Assembly: GCA_017962605.1 (NCBI GenBank)
Contig: JAGCUY010000188.1
Span: 1 to 64,000 of the forward strand
Direction of reading: 5' to 3'
Source of the DNA: Kiritimatiellia bacterium
GTDB lineage: Bacteria; Verrucomicrobiota; Kiritimatiellia; RFP12; JAAYLN01
Length of the DNA stretch: 64,000 bases
Of this stretch, positions 8,168 through 16,156 are shown piece after piece. The stretch's first letter is position 1, and the number at the start of each line of letters is the position of its first letter. A program made the translations under genes and the position numbers. A model generated the notes under the pieces. The model was not told the DNA's origin, did no database searches, and saw only the letters and a program-made list of their open reading frames with translations.

Positions 8168-8851
8168 ATGCCAGGGGAAAGACTTAATCTAGAACAGGCC
8201 GCAGCATTTCTTGGAATGGAACCGTTGGAACTCTCCAAGCGCGTCAGGCAAGGAGAGGCGCCATTTTCAGGAAATGTCGATAATCCGATTTTTGAAAAGG
8301 ACGAAATCGACGCATGGGCATCGTCGCGCATCCTTGAGATGAACGAACGCCGCCTAAGCAAATACGAGCAAGGCGCAGTTGGAAAAAAGGAGAATGAAGG
8401 CCCGTTTCGGCTTGAAAGGCTTGTTTCGCCTGAAAGGGTGTTTCTGCAAGTAGATGCCCGCACCAAGTCTTCAATGCTTGCGGAACTGGTCAACTGCGCA
8501 GATTCGCTTGGCCTTCTCTACGATCCGCACGATCTGCTGGAGAGCCTACGCGCAAGGGAGGATCTTTGCTCGACTGCGCTGCCGGGAGGCTTCGCCATCC
8601 CACACCCGCGACATCATGACCCATATCTTGCACAAGAGTCTTTCCTCATCGTGGCGCTCCCAACTGTTCCAATCCACTTCGGCGCTCAAGACGGCAAGCC
8701 TTCGGACTTATTCTTCCTGCTAGTCTGCCAGGAAGACCGTCAGCACCTGCGCGCTCTGGCGCGGCTTTGTTCAATGCTTCTCAATCCCAACCTCGCCGCA
8801 GCCCTACGCGCCGCCGAGGACCCATCGGCCATTTGTTCCCTGCTGATATAG
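8168..8851 (+). CDS. Excisionase-type HTH fused to a PTS EIIA (type 2, PtsN-like) domain
   Basis: Residues 5-50 resemble a MerR/excisionase-type helix-turn-helix (LEQAAAFLGMEPLELSKRV, then a wing ending DEIDAW). Residues 80-225 resemble the fructose/nitrogen EIIA domain, with the phosphorylatable histidine in GFAIPHPR near 140. No EIIB or EIIC is nearby, so a regulatory rather than sugar-transport role is likely, perhaps phosphorylation-dependent DNA binding (inference). It begins one base after truA stops (TGAAATG) and shares its transcript. The following 216 bases (8852-9067) show no gene; TTGACA at about 8871 has no matching -10 box. Confidence 0.8.
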   Translation: MPGERLNLEQAAAFLGMEPLELSKRVRQGEAPFSGNVDNPIFEKDEIDAWASSRILEMNERRLSKYEQGAVGKKENEGPFRLERLVSPERVFLQVDARTKSSMLAELVNCADSLGLLYDPHDLLESLRAREDLCSTALPGGFAIPHPRHHDPYLAQESFLIVALPTVPIHFGAQDGKPSDLFFLLVCQEDRQHLRALARLCSMLLNPNLAAALRAAEDPSAICSLLI

Positions 8852-9067
8852 ATGATTAAATTAAAATTTTATTGACATTATTAAAGGTGTAAACAGAGTC
8901 AATATCATCACTACTTGTCGCATCCAAGGCATTCTCACCTGTCAACAATTATTTGACGCCTCTTTCAGCAACTCCGGCCTTCCTTACAGCCTCATGAATG
9001 GCCTGTCAGCAACCCCAAAGTTGTTTCAAGGTTATTGACAAGAATATTACAAGAATGAGGCACTTAT

Positions 9068-9868
9068 TTAAAGGTTATTAACAGACAGGTCTATCAATGG
9101 AGTCGGCCCTTCCTGGCCAGTTTTGACAATCAGGAAGTCAAACTTCTTTTCAAGTGACAGAATTGCTGCCTTGACACAGCTGAGATCGTTGCAATCCTCA
9201 CTCATGTGAGCGGGAAAAAGGTATTTTAGGCCACTGGCGTCAATTGTATCCAGAAATTCTGCAGCCTGGTCATTTGAAAGATGACCTAATTTGCTTGCAA
9301 TTCTGATTTTTAGCATTTCAGGGCGGTCAGAGTCCTTTAGCATCCTCATGTCATGGTTCATCTCTAGGACAAGGGCGTCGCAACCCTGGAGGTGATACCT
9401 AACCGAATTGGTGATGCATCCGAGGTCTGTCGCTATGCCGATTTTCTCCCCATTTTCCTCAATTATGTATGCCACTGCGCCGTTTGCGTCATGCGGAACT
9501 TCAAAAGGAGTTATTAACAGATGGTTGAAAGTAAATTGGCTTCCCGGTGAAAAATAGTTCCAGTCTATGTTCAGTGTGCCTTTTTTAATGCATTCGCATA
9601 GGCAAAGCTCGATTGAAGTAGCGGTTTCCTCCGAGGCAAAGACGGGAATGCTTTTTTTCTTTAAAATGGCCTCCAGCCCCTTGAAATGGTCAATGTGAGC
9701 ATGGGTGATTAGGATGGCTGAAATGTCGTCTAGTGAAAGCCCGAATATGGCAAGATGCTTCTCTATTTTTGATTTTGTTATGCCGGCGTCAACTAGGATG
9801 TTGGTTTCGCCGTCCGAAACGAGTGTTGAGTTTCCCTTGCTACCGCTTGCCAGGACTGATATTTTCAT
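9068..9868 (-). CDS. WalJ/YycJ-like MBL-fold metallohydrolase
   Basis: A cytosolic metallo-beta-lactamase-fold protein of 266 residues from the ATG at 9868, where the conserved MKISVLASGSKGNSTLV starts. The metal-binding motif THAHIDHFKG is near residue 58, and further ligands are in TDLG near 146 and PAHMSED near 220. The family acts as a phosphodiesterase or nuclease; a DNA-repair role has been proposed for the Bacillus member. An extra 17 residues are possible by reading back to 9919, but that segment is not conserved-looking and overlaps the rpsT terminator side. Confidence 0.85.
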   Translation of the reverse strand: MKISVLASGSKGNSTLVSDGETNILVDAGITKSKIEKHLAIFGLSLDDISAILITHAHIDHFKGLEAILKKKSIPVFASEETATSIELCLCECIKKGTLNIDWNYFSPGSQFTFNHLLITPFEVPHDANGAVAYIIEENGEKIGIATDLGCITNSVRYHLQGCDALVLEMNHDMRMLKDSDRPEMLKIRIASKLGHLSNDQAAEFLDTIDASGLKYLFPAHMSEDCNDLSCVKAAILSLEKKFDFLIVKTGQEGPTPLIDLSVNNL

Positions 9869-9922
9869 AAGCACATTGTTTCCGCGAACATATAATCTAG
9901 TTTGGCTTTCAAGACACAAAAG

Positions 9923-9946
9923 GCCGTTGGTCGTAAAACCAACGGC
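9923..9946 (-). terminator. rpsT intrinsic terminator
   Basis: GCCGTTGGT (9923-9931) pairs with ACCAACGGC (9938-9946) around a six-base loop. On the minus strand it is followed by CTTTTGTG, 28 bases past the rpsT stop codon. Ribosomal-protein context and stem quality make this the clearest terminator in the window. Confidence 0.8.
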
Positions 9947-9973
9947 TCTTTCTGTGCGAATTATGCTGAATCG

Positions 9974-10231
9974 CTACTTCATTGCCGCGAGGCGCTTCGC
10001 CGCGCGAGACTTCCTGCGATCAGCCGTGTTCTTCTTGATGACGCCCTGCTTGACGGCCTTGTCAAGCGTGGAAGCGTAGTCGGAGACGGCCTTCTTCATG
10101 GCTTCCTTGTCGAGAGACCCCTCGATGATGGGGCGGCGCGCAGTGTTGATCTTGCTCTTCACTGAGCGGTTTTTCTCACGGCTCTTCTCGGACTGTCTGA
10201 CGCGCTTCTCTGCACTTTTGATGTTGGGCAT
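9974..10231 (-). CDS. rpsT: 30S ribosomal protein S20
   Basis: A primary 16S rRNA-binding protein of the small subunit. The 85 residues are Lys/Arg/Ala-rich and match the family length; MPNIKSAEKRVRQSEK is the typical N-terminus, and KQGVIKKNTADRRKSRAAKR is the typical end. AGGAGA stands six bases before the ATG. It is a single gene with its own terminator, just downstream of a tRNA gene on the same strand, and may share that promoter. Confidence 0.96.
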   Translation of the reverse strand: MPNIKSAEKRVRQSEKSREKNRSVKSKINTARRPIIEGSLDKEAMKKAVSDYASTLDKAVKQGVIKKNTADRRKSRAAKRLAAMK

Positions 10232-10262
10232 AGCTTCTCCTGATGGGTAAAACCTAAGGTAA

Positions 10263-10347
10263 TGGTGCGCTCGGAGGGACTTGAACCCCCACTCCTCGCG
10301 GAATAAGAACCTGAATCTTACGTGTCTGCCAATTCCACCACGAGCGC
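10263..10347 (-). tRNA. tRNA-Leu (anticodon CAG)
   Basis: On the minus strand the acceptor arms GCGCTCG and CGAGCGC pair, followed by discriminator A and an encoded CCA end. The D arm contains GGTGGAATTGGCAGACACG. The anticodon stem TAAGA/TCTTA holds the loop TTCAGGT, giving anticodon CAG. A long variable arm (class II, as expected for Leu) and the T loop GTTCAAGTCCC follow. Confidence 0.95.
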
Positions 10348-10362
10348 AAAATCAAGACTAAT

Positions 10363-10391
10363 ATACTATCACAAAATTAAAATATTTGCAA
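10363..10391 (-). promoter_or_regulatory. Promoter of tRNA-Leu
   Basis: Minus strand: TTGCAA (10391-10386), a 17-base spacer, then TAGTAT (10368-10363). Transcription would start near 10356, nine bases before the mature tRNA 5' end. This is a good sigma-70 match in A/T-rich DNA. Confidence 0.65.
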
Positions 10392-10438
10392 TTATTTTTT
10401 GAAGGATGGCGAGGCGCATTTGAAGTTTTTATGATGAT

Positions 10439-10467
10439 TTGACTTTTAGATGGCGATAGTATATCAT
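10439..10467 (+). promoter_or_regulatory. Probable promoter of the RNA ligase gene
   Basis: TTGACT (10439-10444), a 17-base spacer, then TATCAT (10462-10467). The ATG at 10485 follows with GGGAG placed as an SD, giving a short 5' leader. Confidence 0.5.
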
Positions 10468-10484
10468 TGATTGGGAGAGTCGAT

Positions 10485-11594
10485 ATGGCTAGAAAACTGG
10501 CATCTGTTGTAAAAATCGCAAGTGTGTCATCTATTCCCGATGCCGACAGGTTGGAGGTAATCGAAATGGATGGCAAGGGGTGGCGCGTCGTCACCTCCAA
10601 GGGAGAATTCCAGCCCGGCGACCTTGCCGTATATTTTGAAATCGACTCCTTCCTCCCTTCCGATGACGAGCGCTATGCCTTCCTGCGTGAGCGCTGCCTA
10701 CGGAAATTCTGCTCCAAGGGCGGAAGTGTCCTGCGCGAAGGTCTTCGAATCAAGACGGCAAAACTTCGCGGCGTAATCTCCCAAGGTCTGGTGATGCCTA
10801 TCGCGAAGTTCCCAGAACTGGTTGGCCCGGATGGCGCACCACCCGAAATTGGCTCAGACGCCACTGCCGCCCTCAACGTCGAGCACTACGATGAAGTGGC
10901 GGAGGCGATGCGTCCCGCACAAGGCGGAATCGGCGCCAGCGATGTAATGGGGTCTTTCCCCGGATTCATTCCAAAGACAGACGAGGAGCGCATCCAGAAC
11001 CTCTCCGAGTATTTCACCACAATGCGCGGCCGCCTCTTTGAGGTGACGGAGAAAAACGACGGCACTTCTATTACGATGTTTCTCTCGCCGTCAATGGACG
11101 CCGAGAACCCCTTTGGCGTCTGCACCCGCAACCAGCGCATCAAGCCGCCGGAGGAAGGCGCAGAGCCAACGCTACCTTGGCGCATGGCCTACAAGTATTC
11201 GGTCGAAGCGGCTATCCGCGCGGCCAACGAGGCGACTGGCGCCGAGCTTGCCTTCCAGGGAGAGCTTGTCGGCCCTGGCGTCAATGCCAACCGCGACTTC
11301 TACCGTGACTGGGAGTGGCACGTTTTTCGCATCTGGAACATCACCGCCGGTTCTTTCGTTTCCCCGCCTGAGGCCCGCGCCCTCTGCGCCCGCATTGGCC
11401 TCCAGTATGTGCCGGTGATCGCCGAGAGCATGGATGTATTCAATCAATTTGCCGACACCGACGCACTGCTCGCCTTCGCCGAGGGCAAGACCGTGCGCGG
11501 CAACGAGCGCGAGGGCCTGGTCTTCAAGTCGGTCGATGCGCCATACGTCTCATTCAAGGCCGTCTCGAACCGCTACCTGCTGAAGAACGGCTGA
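10485..11594 (+). CDS. RNA ligase, DRB0094 (DraRnl) type
   Basis: An ATP-dependent RNA end-joining enzyme of 369 residues. The first 110 residues look like the OB-fold domain that precedes the ligase domain in Deinococcus DraRnl (SIPDADRLEVIEMDGKGW, then GDLAVYFEIDS). The nucleotidyltransferase motif I lysine is in EKNDGTS near 195. Later motifs are FQGELVGPG near 258, EGLVFKS near 345, and motif V SFKAVSNRYLL at the end. I chose ATG 10485 (GGGAG eight bases upstream) over TTG 10467. It appears monocistronic between tRNA-Leu and pgi; no phage genes or archease lie nearby. A role in RNA repair is inference. Confidence 0.85.
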   Translation: MARKLASVVKIASVSSIPDADRLEVIEMDGKGWRVVTSKGEFQPGDLAVYFEIDSFLPSDDERYAFLRERCLRKFCSKGGSVLREGLRIKTAKLRGVISQGLVMPIAKFPELVGPDGAPPEIGSDATAALNVEHYDEVAEAMRPAQGGIGASDVMGSFPGFIPKTDEERIQNLSEYFTTMRGRLFEVTEKNDGTSITMFLSPSMDAENPFGVCTRNQRIKPPEEGAEPTLPWRMAYKYSVEAAIRAANEATGAELAFQGELVGPGVNANRDFYRDWEWHVFRIWNITAGSFVSPPEARALCARIGLQYVPVIAESMDVFNQFADTDALLAFAEGKTVRGNEREGLVFKSVDAPYVSFKAVSNRYLLKNG

Positions 11595-11658
11595 TGCCGT
11601 GGAGCCACAAAGGCCTTTTTTTGGTAGTATGGAATTGCTTTTGAAAGGTTGAACTGAA

Positions 11659-13272
11659 ATGAACGAACAAGCATGGAAGATCGTCGAACAGGAAATCCAA
11701 CGGACACGCGGCTCGCATCTGCGCGAGCTTTTCGCAGCTGACCCGAAGCGGGCGAAGAAGTTCACCGCCTCCGCTGCCGGCTGGACTCTTGACTACTCTA
11801 AGAACCGCATTGACGCGCGCCTGATGAAAGCTCTGGTGGCGCTTGCCGAAGACAGCGGCCTCCGCGCCGGCATTGAGGCGATGTTCACGGGCGAGCACAT
11901 CAACGCCACCGAAGACCGCGCCGTCCTCCACACCGTCCTCCGCAATTTCTCAGGCAAGCCCGTTTTCGACAAGGGCCGCGACGTGATGCCCGACGTCCTT
12001 GAGGTGCGCAGACGCATGGCCGATTTCGCGAATCGCGTCCGCACCGGCGAATGGCGCGGCTTCACAGGCAAGCGCATCAAATACGTGGTCAACATCGGCA
12101 TCGGCGGATCCGACCTCGGCCCTGCGATGGCCTACCAGGCGCTTCTTCCCTACTCCAAGCGCTCGCTGAAGTGCTTCTTCGTCTCCAACATCGACGCCAC
12201 CCACTTGGCAGAAGTCTTGCGCGAAGTCAAGGCCGATCAGACGCTCTTCATCGTAGCATCCAAGACCTTCACGACGCTTGAGACCCTCACCAACGCTGTC
12301 TCAGCGCGCGCATGGCTCATCGGCAAGCTCGGCAGCGACGCGGCCGTGGCGAAGCACTTCGTGGCCGTCTCAACGAACGCCGCTGAGGTTGCGAAGTTCG
12401 GCATCGATACCGCGAACATGTTTGGCTTCTGGGATTGGGTCGGCGGCCGCTACTCGCTGCCGTCCGCCATCGGCCTCTCGCTGATGCTGGCCATTGGCCC
12501 CGCCAATTTCGAGCGCATGCTCAAGGGCTACTACGAGATGGACTGCCACTTCCGCACTGCGCCCTTCGAGCGCAACCTGCCTGTGCTGCTTGGCCTTCTC
12601 GGCATCCTCTACCACAATGGCTACGGCTGCGAGAGCATCGCCGTCCTGCCCTACGACCAGTATCTGGCGCGGCTGCCCGCATACCTGCAACAGCTGGACA
12701 TGGAGTCAAACGGCAAATCCGTTGACAAGGACGGCAATCCGGTTGCCTGCACCACAGGCCCGATCGTCTGGGGTGAGCCTGGCACCAACGGCCAGCATGC
12801 CTTCTACCAGCTCATCCACCAGGGAACGCGCATGATTCCATGCGACTTCATTGGCTTCTGCAAGTCGCACAACCCGATTGGCGACCACCACGCAAAGCTC
12901 TTTGCTAATTTCGTGGCGCAGACCGAGGCCCTGGCCTTTGGCAAGACGGCCGACGAGTGCCGCGCCGAAGGCGTCCCGGAGGCGCTGGTGCCGCACAAGA
13001 CCTTTGCCGGCAACAGGCCGTCGAACACGCTGCTGGCCGACGAGCTTACGCCGAAGACCTTTGGCGCGCTCATCGCGCTCTACGAGCACAAGGTCTTCAC
13101 GCAGGGCTTCCTCTGGAATGTCTTCAGCTTCGACCAGTGGGGCGTGCAGTTAGGCAAGGTGCTTGCCGGAAAGGTGCTGAAGGAACTCACCGCCGACGCA
13201 ACCCCCGCCCTCGCCCACGACTCCTCCACCAACGCCCTCATCGAGCGCTTCCGGAAGGCCTATTCCAAGTAG
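11659..13272 (+). CDS. pgi: Glucose-6-phosphate isomerase
   Basis: Interconverts glucose-6-phosphate and fructose-6-phosphate in glycolysis and gluconeogenesis. At 537 residues it is a long-form enzyme. Family signatures seen are [15 protein letters not shown] near 150, the block [18 protein letters not shown] near 262, and the C-terminal signature [15 protein letters not shown]-type block ([19 protein letters not shown]) near 490. The leader contains two TTGAA-type octamers (TTGAAAGGTTGAACTG) and no clear SD. Its last 13 bases overlap the convergent ATPase gene. Confidence 0.95.
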   Translation: MNEQAWKIVEQEIQRTRGSHLRELFAADPKRAKKFTASAAGWTLDYSKNRIDARLMKALVALAEDSGLRAGIEAMFTGEHINATEDRAVLHTVLRNFSGKPVFDKGRDVMPDVLEVRRRMADFANRVRTGEWRGFTGKRIKYVVNIGIGGSDLGPAMAYQALLPYSKRSLKCFFVSNIDATHLAEVLREVKADQTLFIVASKTFTTLETLTNAVSARAWLIGKLGSDAAVAKHFVAVSTNAAEVAKFGIDTANMFGFWDWVGGRYSLPSAIGLSLMLAIGPANFERMLKGYYEMDCHFRTAPFERNLPVLLGLLGILYHNGYGCESIAVLPYDQYLARLPAYLQQLDMESNGKSVDKDGNPVACTTGPIVWGEPGTNGQHAFYQLIHQGTRMIPCDFIGFCKSHNPIGDHHAKLFANFVAQTEALAFGKTADECRAEGVPEALVPHKTFAGNRPSNTLLADELTPKTFGALIALYEHKVFTQGFLWNVFSFDQWGVQLGKVLAGKVLKELTADATPALAHDSSTNALIERFRKAYSK

Positions 13273-14600
13273 CCGCGAATGGCAGTGCCAATCGCATAGA
13301 GTGGAATATCGTCGGTGAACTTGCCGATGGAATATTCCGCCAAGGAAGTTCGAAGGCATTTTGGTGGCGAAAAGCGTTCGCGATATGACTTCAGGCTTTT
13401 AGCCTGAAGATTCGTTTCGGCTTTAACCTCGAGTGGATAGATGCCTTCTGCTCCTTGCACTATAAACTCCACTTCCGCCATGCCTTCATCCGTGGACCAA
13501 TAGTAAGGCGATACACCGGATGCCACTAATTCCTGGAGAACAAACTGCTCCGTGAGGGCACCTTTGAAGTGGGTGAAAAGATTATGTCCTTCAATTAGCA
13601 TTTGTGCTTTAATCCCGCACATTGCGCCCAGCAGACCCACATCATGTGCATAGAGTTTGAATGCGGAGAAATCCTCGTATGCTTTCAGTGGAATGCCGGG
13701 TCGAGACACGCGATGGACTTGCCGGATCATGCCGGCATCATCTAGCCACTGAAGCGCCGTTTCGTATTCGCGAGCACGCGCACCGGGCCGAAGCGCAGTA
13801 TAGATTAGCTTCTTGTTCTCCTTTGCCAACTGCCCCGGAATGGAGTTCCACAGAAGTCTGATTTTTGGTAGAAGTTTTGGTTGGGCATGCTTCGCGAAAT
13901 CCTTGTCGTATGCCTTGAGAAGTTCCATTTGGATTTTTCGGACATCTTTGAAATCGCGATTTTCGGCATAATTCGCCACGGCTTCTGGCATGCCGCCAAC
14001 AAAATAGTATTTCTTGAGCAAGTTCGCGAAAGTTTCGTGAAAGGCCGAGATTGTTGACCAAGCCTCTTCTTTCAAACGCACTCGCTTTTCCTCCTCCCCC
14101 ATAGCATCCAAAAACTCGCCAAAGGACATAGGGAGAACCTCAAGAAAACTTACCTTCCCGACAGGGAACGACACCTTCGCCGATACCTCCTTGCTACGCC
14201 GTTCTTCTCGATTGAGGGCGAGGCCTAGAAGGGAGCCAGCCGCCATAATTGCGAGATTGGGCATCTTCTCATGGAAATACTTTAGGCTTGTCAAAGTCCG
14301 TGGGGACTCCTGTATTTCGTCAAGCACAAGAAGCGTCCGGCCTGGAACGTTTTTTCTGCCCGTAGCCGTCGCGATAAGTTCAAGAATTCCCACTGCGTCG
14401 GTTGTGCCCTCTTCAATGGCGTTGCGCAAGGGCTCGTTATCGTGTAAATCGACAAACACAGTGTCATCAGAATAACGCTTTTGGGAGAATGCGCGAAGAA
14501 GCCAGGTTTTTCCCGTTTGGCGTGCCCCCATAAGAATCAAAGGCTTGCGTTGGGTTGAGAAATTCCACCTATCAATTTTGTCTAAGATGTCGCGATTCAC
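13260..14600 (-). CDS. AAA_14/DUF4143 ATPase
   Basis: A 446-residue ATPase of a family widespread in anaerobes and often multi-copy. Walker A is GARQTGKTW near residue 25, and Walker B is [10 protein letters not shown] near 90. The C-terminal DUF4143 half (about 210-440) includes [18 protein letters not shown], which resembles a PD-(D/E)XK nuclease-like core. The start is GTG at 14600 with AAGGAG nine bases upstream; a strong promoter lies at 14637-14665. The function of the family is not established, with defence or mobile-element links suggested. It converges on and slightly overlaps pgi. Confidence 0.85.
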   Translation of the reverse strand: MNRDILDKIDRWNFSTQRKPLILMGARQTGKTWLLRAFSQKRYSDDTVFVDLHDNEPLRNAIEEGTTDAVGILELIATATGRKNVPGRTLLVLDEIQESPRTLTSLKYFHEKMPNLAIMAAGSLLGLALNREERRSKEVSAKVSFPVGKVSFLEVLPMSFGEFLDAMGEEEKRVRLKEEAWSTISAFHETFANLLKKYYFVGGMPEAVANYAENRDFKDVRKIQMELLKAYDKDFAKHAQPKLLPKIRLLWNSIPGQLAKENKKLIYTALRPGARAREYETALQWLDDAGMIRQVHRVSRPGIPLKAYEDFSAFKLYAHDVGLLGAMCGIKAQMLIEGHNLFTHFKGALTEQFVLQELVASGVSPYYWSTDEGMAEVEFIVQGAEGIYPLEVKAETNLQAKSLKSYRERFSPPKCLRTSLAEYSIGKFTDDIPLYAIGTAIRGYLE

Positions 14601-14636
14601 AGGAAAACACTCCTTTTGCCTTAATTAGACAATACC

Positions 14637-14665
14637 ATAATAGCAGGTTCTGCCATTTTTGGCAA
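14637..14665 (-). promoter_or_regulatory. Promoter of the AAA_14/DUF4143 gene
   Basis: Minus strand: TTGCCA (14665-14660), an exact 17-base spacer, then TATTAT (14642-14637). The GTG start codon is 37 bases downstream with a good SD between. Confidence 0.7.
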
Positions 14666-14682
14666 GGAGTTTTTTATATGGC

Positions 14683-14740
14683 TTGCACATTTTCCTAATG
14701 AGTTTTGACATAACTTTGCACATTTTCCTAATGAGTTTTG
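14683..14740. repeat. Two identical 25-bp direct repeats
   Basis: A 25-base unit beginning TTGCACATTTTCCTAATGAG occurs at 14683-14707 and again at 14716-14740, period 33. A partial third ACACATTTTGG is near 14750. They lie upstream of the ATPase promoter and could be protein-binding sites or one more short-period array. With only two full units, this is not a CRISPR. Confidence 0.75.
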
Positions 14741-15889
14741 TTCTAACCTCACACATTTTGGCAACCACTTTGCTCAATGTGGTAGCACGACACTCACATT
14801 GAAAAAGATTTCCGCACCGTAGTCTTGTAGCTGACTATCGCGACTTTTTGGCTCTTCAAAGAAAATTGTAGGAAATGCGTAGTCACGAATCTACCCAGGG
14901 CGCTACCGCTCCGAGCTTTGAAAACTGCCGGAAATGCGCATGCGCATTCTGCGGCGTGTCTGACGCCGCACCGAAGCAAGCTTCATGCGCCGCCAGCCCT
15001 GCCGCGCGGCCGTGGCCGCTCCCCGGCAGATTGGGAAGGCCGCTCTGCGGCATGGGAAAGCCAGGAAAGTCGGAAGTCGAAGGTCGGGAGGGACGCGCTT
15101 CGTCGCGTCCGCAGTGGCCCGGACGAAGCCAGGCCCTCCCTTCCAAGAACTTCCCAACCCGCCGGAGGCGGTTTCCCAATCTGATGCGCCGTGGCGAAGT
15201 CGCAAGGTCTGGGTGCAGGCGCATGATGCTTGCATCAATGCGACGGCATCCGGGCCGCTGGCTCGCACAGCGAGACGGCGCACCAGTTTCCTAACTTCTG
15301 CGCGGTAGCGCCATGAATACTCACAGCGGAGACTGCCAATGCTTCCACAAAAAACTTGGAAGAACCGACTTTTTTGATTTCCGTACCGTAGTCTTGCGGA
15401 CTAACGCCAGCGGCTTTTGACGGCTTGGCCGCGCCCATGTCTGCGTCAAACCGCCTAACGGCGTTCGCGATATAGTTTCCATTCCATGCTTTGAAATGGA
15501 ATAGTCCGAACCATTCCATAGAGCATCATGGAATGGTTTGACTTCTTGAATGTGGTTTGATAGATGCCAAAATGGTATTTGCGGGACTGGTCGCGCATAC
15601 GCGACCCAGGGAAAAGGCATGAAACGATGCTTTCACAGTTGCCATAGGCTCTTTCATCCGCAAATGGAACTGCGCCAAATAGCCTAAAGCCCTTGACGGT
15701 CACTTCCTTCAAGGTTGGCCAAAAAGATTTCCGCACCGTAGTCTTGTGGATGGTTCTCGCGACTTTTGAGATTTCCGCACCGTAGTCTTGCGGCAACCCC
15801 AACAACCATTCCGCGCCGTAGTCTTGCGACTCGACACCCTCATTTCCGCCGGATTCGTCGGCGGGAGGGTGGACGTCCCCGTCCGCTGC
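14741..15889. other. Repeat-rich island without a convincing gene
   Basis: About 1.1 kb lacking any frame with family-like protein features. It holds a 24-base family (consensus GATTTCCGCACCGTAGTCTT) at 14807-14827, 15376-15399, 15726-15749, 15770-15793 and 15807-15830. It also holds a copy of a dispersed element (about 14852-14937), a GGACGCG/CGCGTCC hairpin near 15091-15110, and two adjacent CATTCCAT-type inverted repeats (15481-15502, 15511-15536). On the minus strand the 24-base family keeps reading QDYG(A/T)EI or KTTVRKS, so decayed coding repeats are possible. Confidence 0.6.
14852..14937. repeat. Dispersed element, copy 1
   Basis: About 85 bases (CTTCAAAGAAAATTGTAGGA to AACTGCCGG) matching 41672-41754 with scattered substitutions. 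Downstream at 15076-15112 a further segment (GTCGAAGGTCGGGAGGG and a GGACGCG hairpin) matches 41757-41792. The minus strand reads TTHFLQFSLK here and STHFPQFSLK in copy 2. Confidence 0.75.
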
Positions 15890-16129
15890 TTACGGAATCT
15901 CCACGGAAACATTGAAGAAGCGGTGCGTGGCGTTTGTCGGGGTAGTCCATCCGCTCGCATCCGTCAGCGATTCGCGCCCGTAGATCGTGTAGGTACGCTT
16001 CGCGGCTTCTTCTGGTTCTAATTTCGGCTCCCACGAGATTTCAGGCATCTCGTCATTACACGAGATTACGGTGTGGAACGCAGCCGCCGCATTCGTCGGG
16101 CAGAGTCCCGCGAACCCTCGCCTATTCAA
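15890..16129 (-). pseudogene. C-terminal remnant of a surface protein
   Basis: A 79-residue frame whose last 45 residues (PEISWEPKLEPEEA, TYTIYGRESLTD, THRFFNVSVEIP) look like the end of a large exported repeat protein of this bacterial group. That is family knowledge from general resemblance, not a search. The N-terminal part lacks a signal peptide or SD, so it is probably a decayed 3' end left by deletion or recombination with the adjoining repeat island. Confidence 0.45.
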
Positions 16130-16156
16130 TAAGGAAACTACACAGTATTTGATTTG

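Noticed and set aside
8852-9067. Small RNA or riboswitch in the 216-base gap
   Set aside because: A TTGACA is present but no matching -10 box, no conserved aptamer-like structure and no terminator hairpin.
14683-14760. Possible CRISPR array
   Set aside because: Only two full repeats with an eight-base gap and no cas genes in the window.
14875-15294. Overlapping frames on both strands in the repeat island
   Set aside because: Several frames of 88-139 codons overlap on both strands with no start signal or domain; treated as repeat-derived non-coding DNA.
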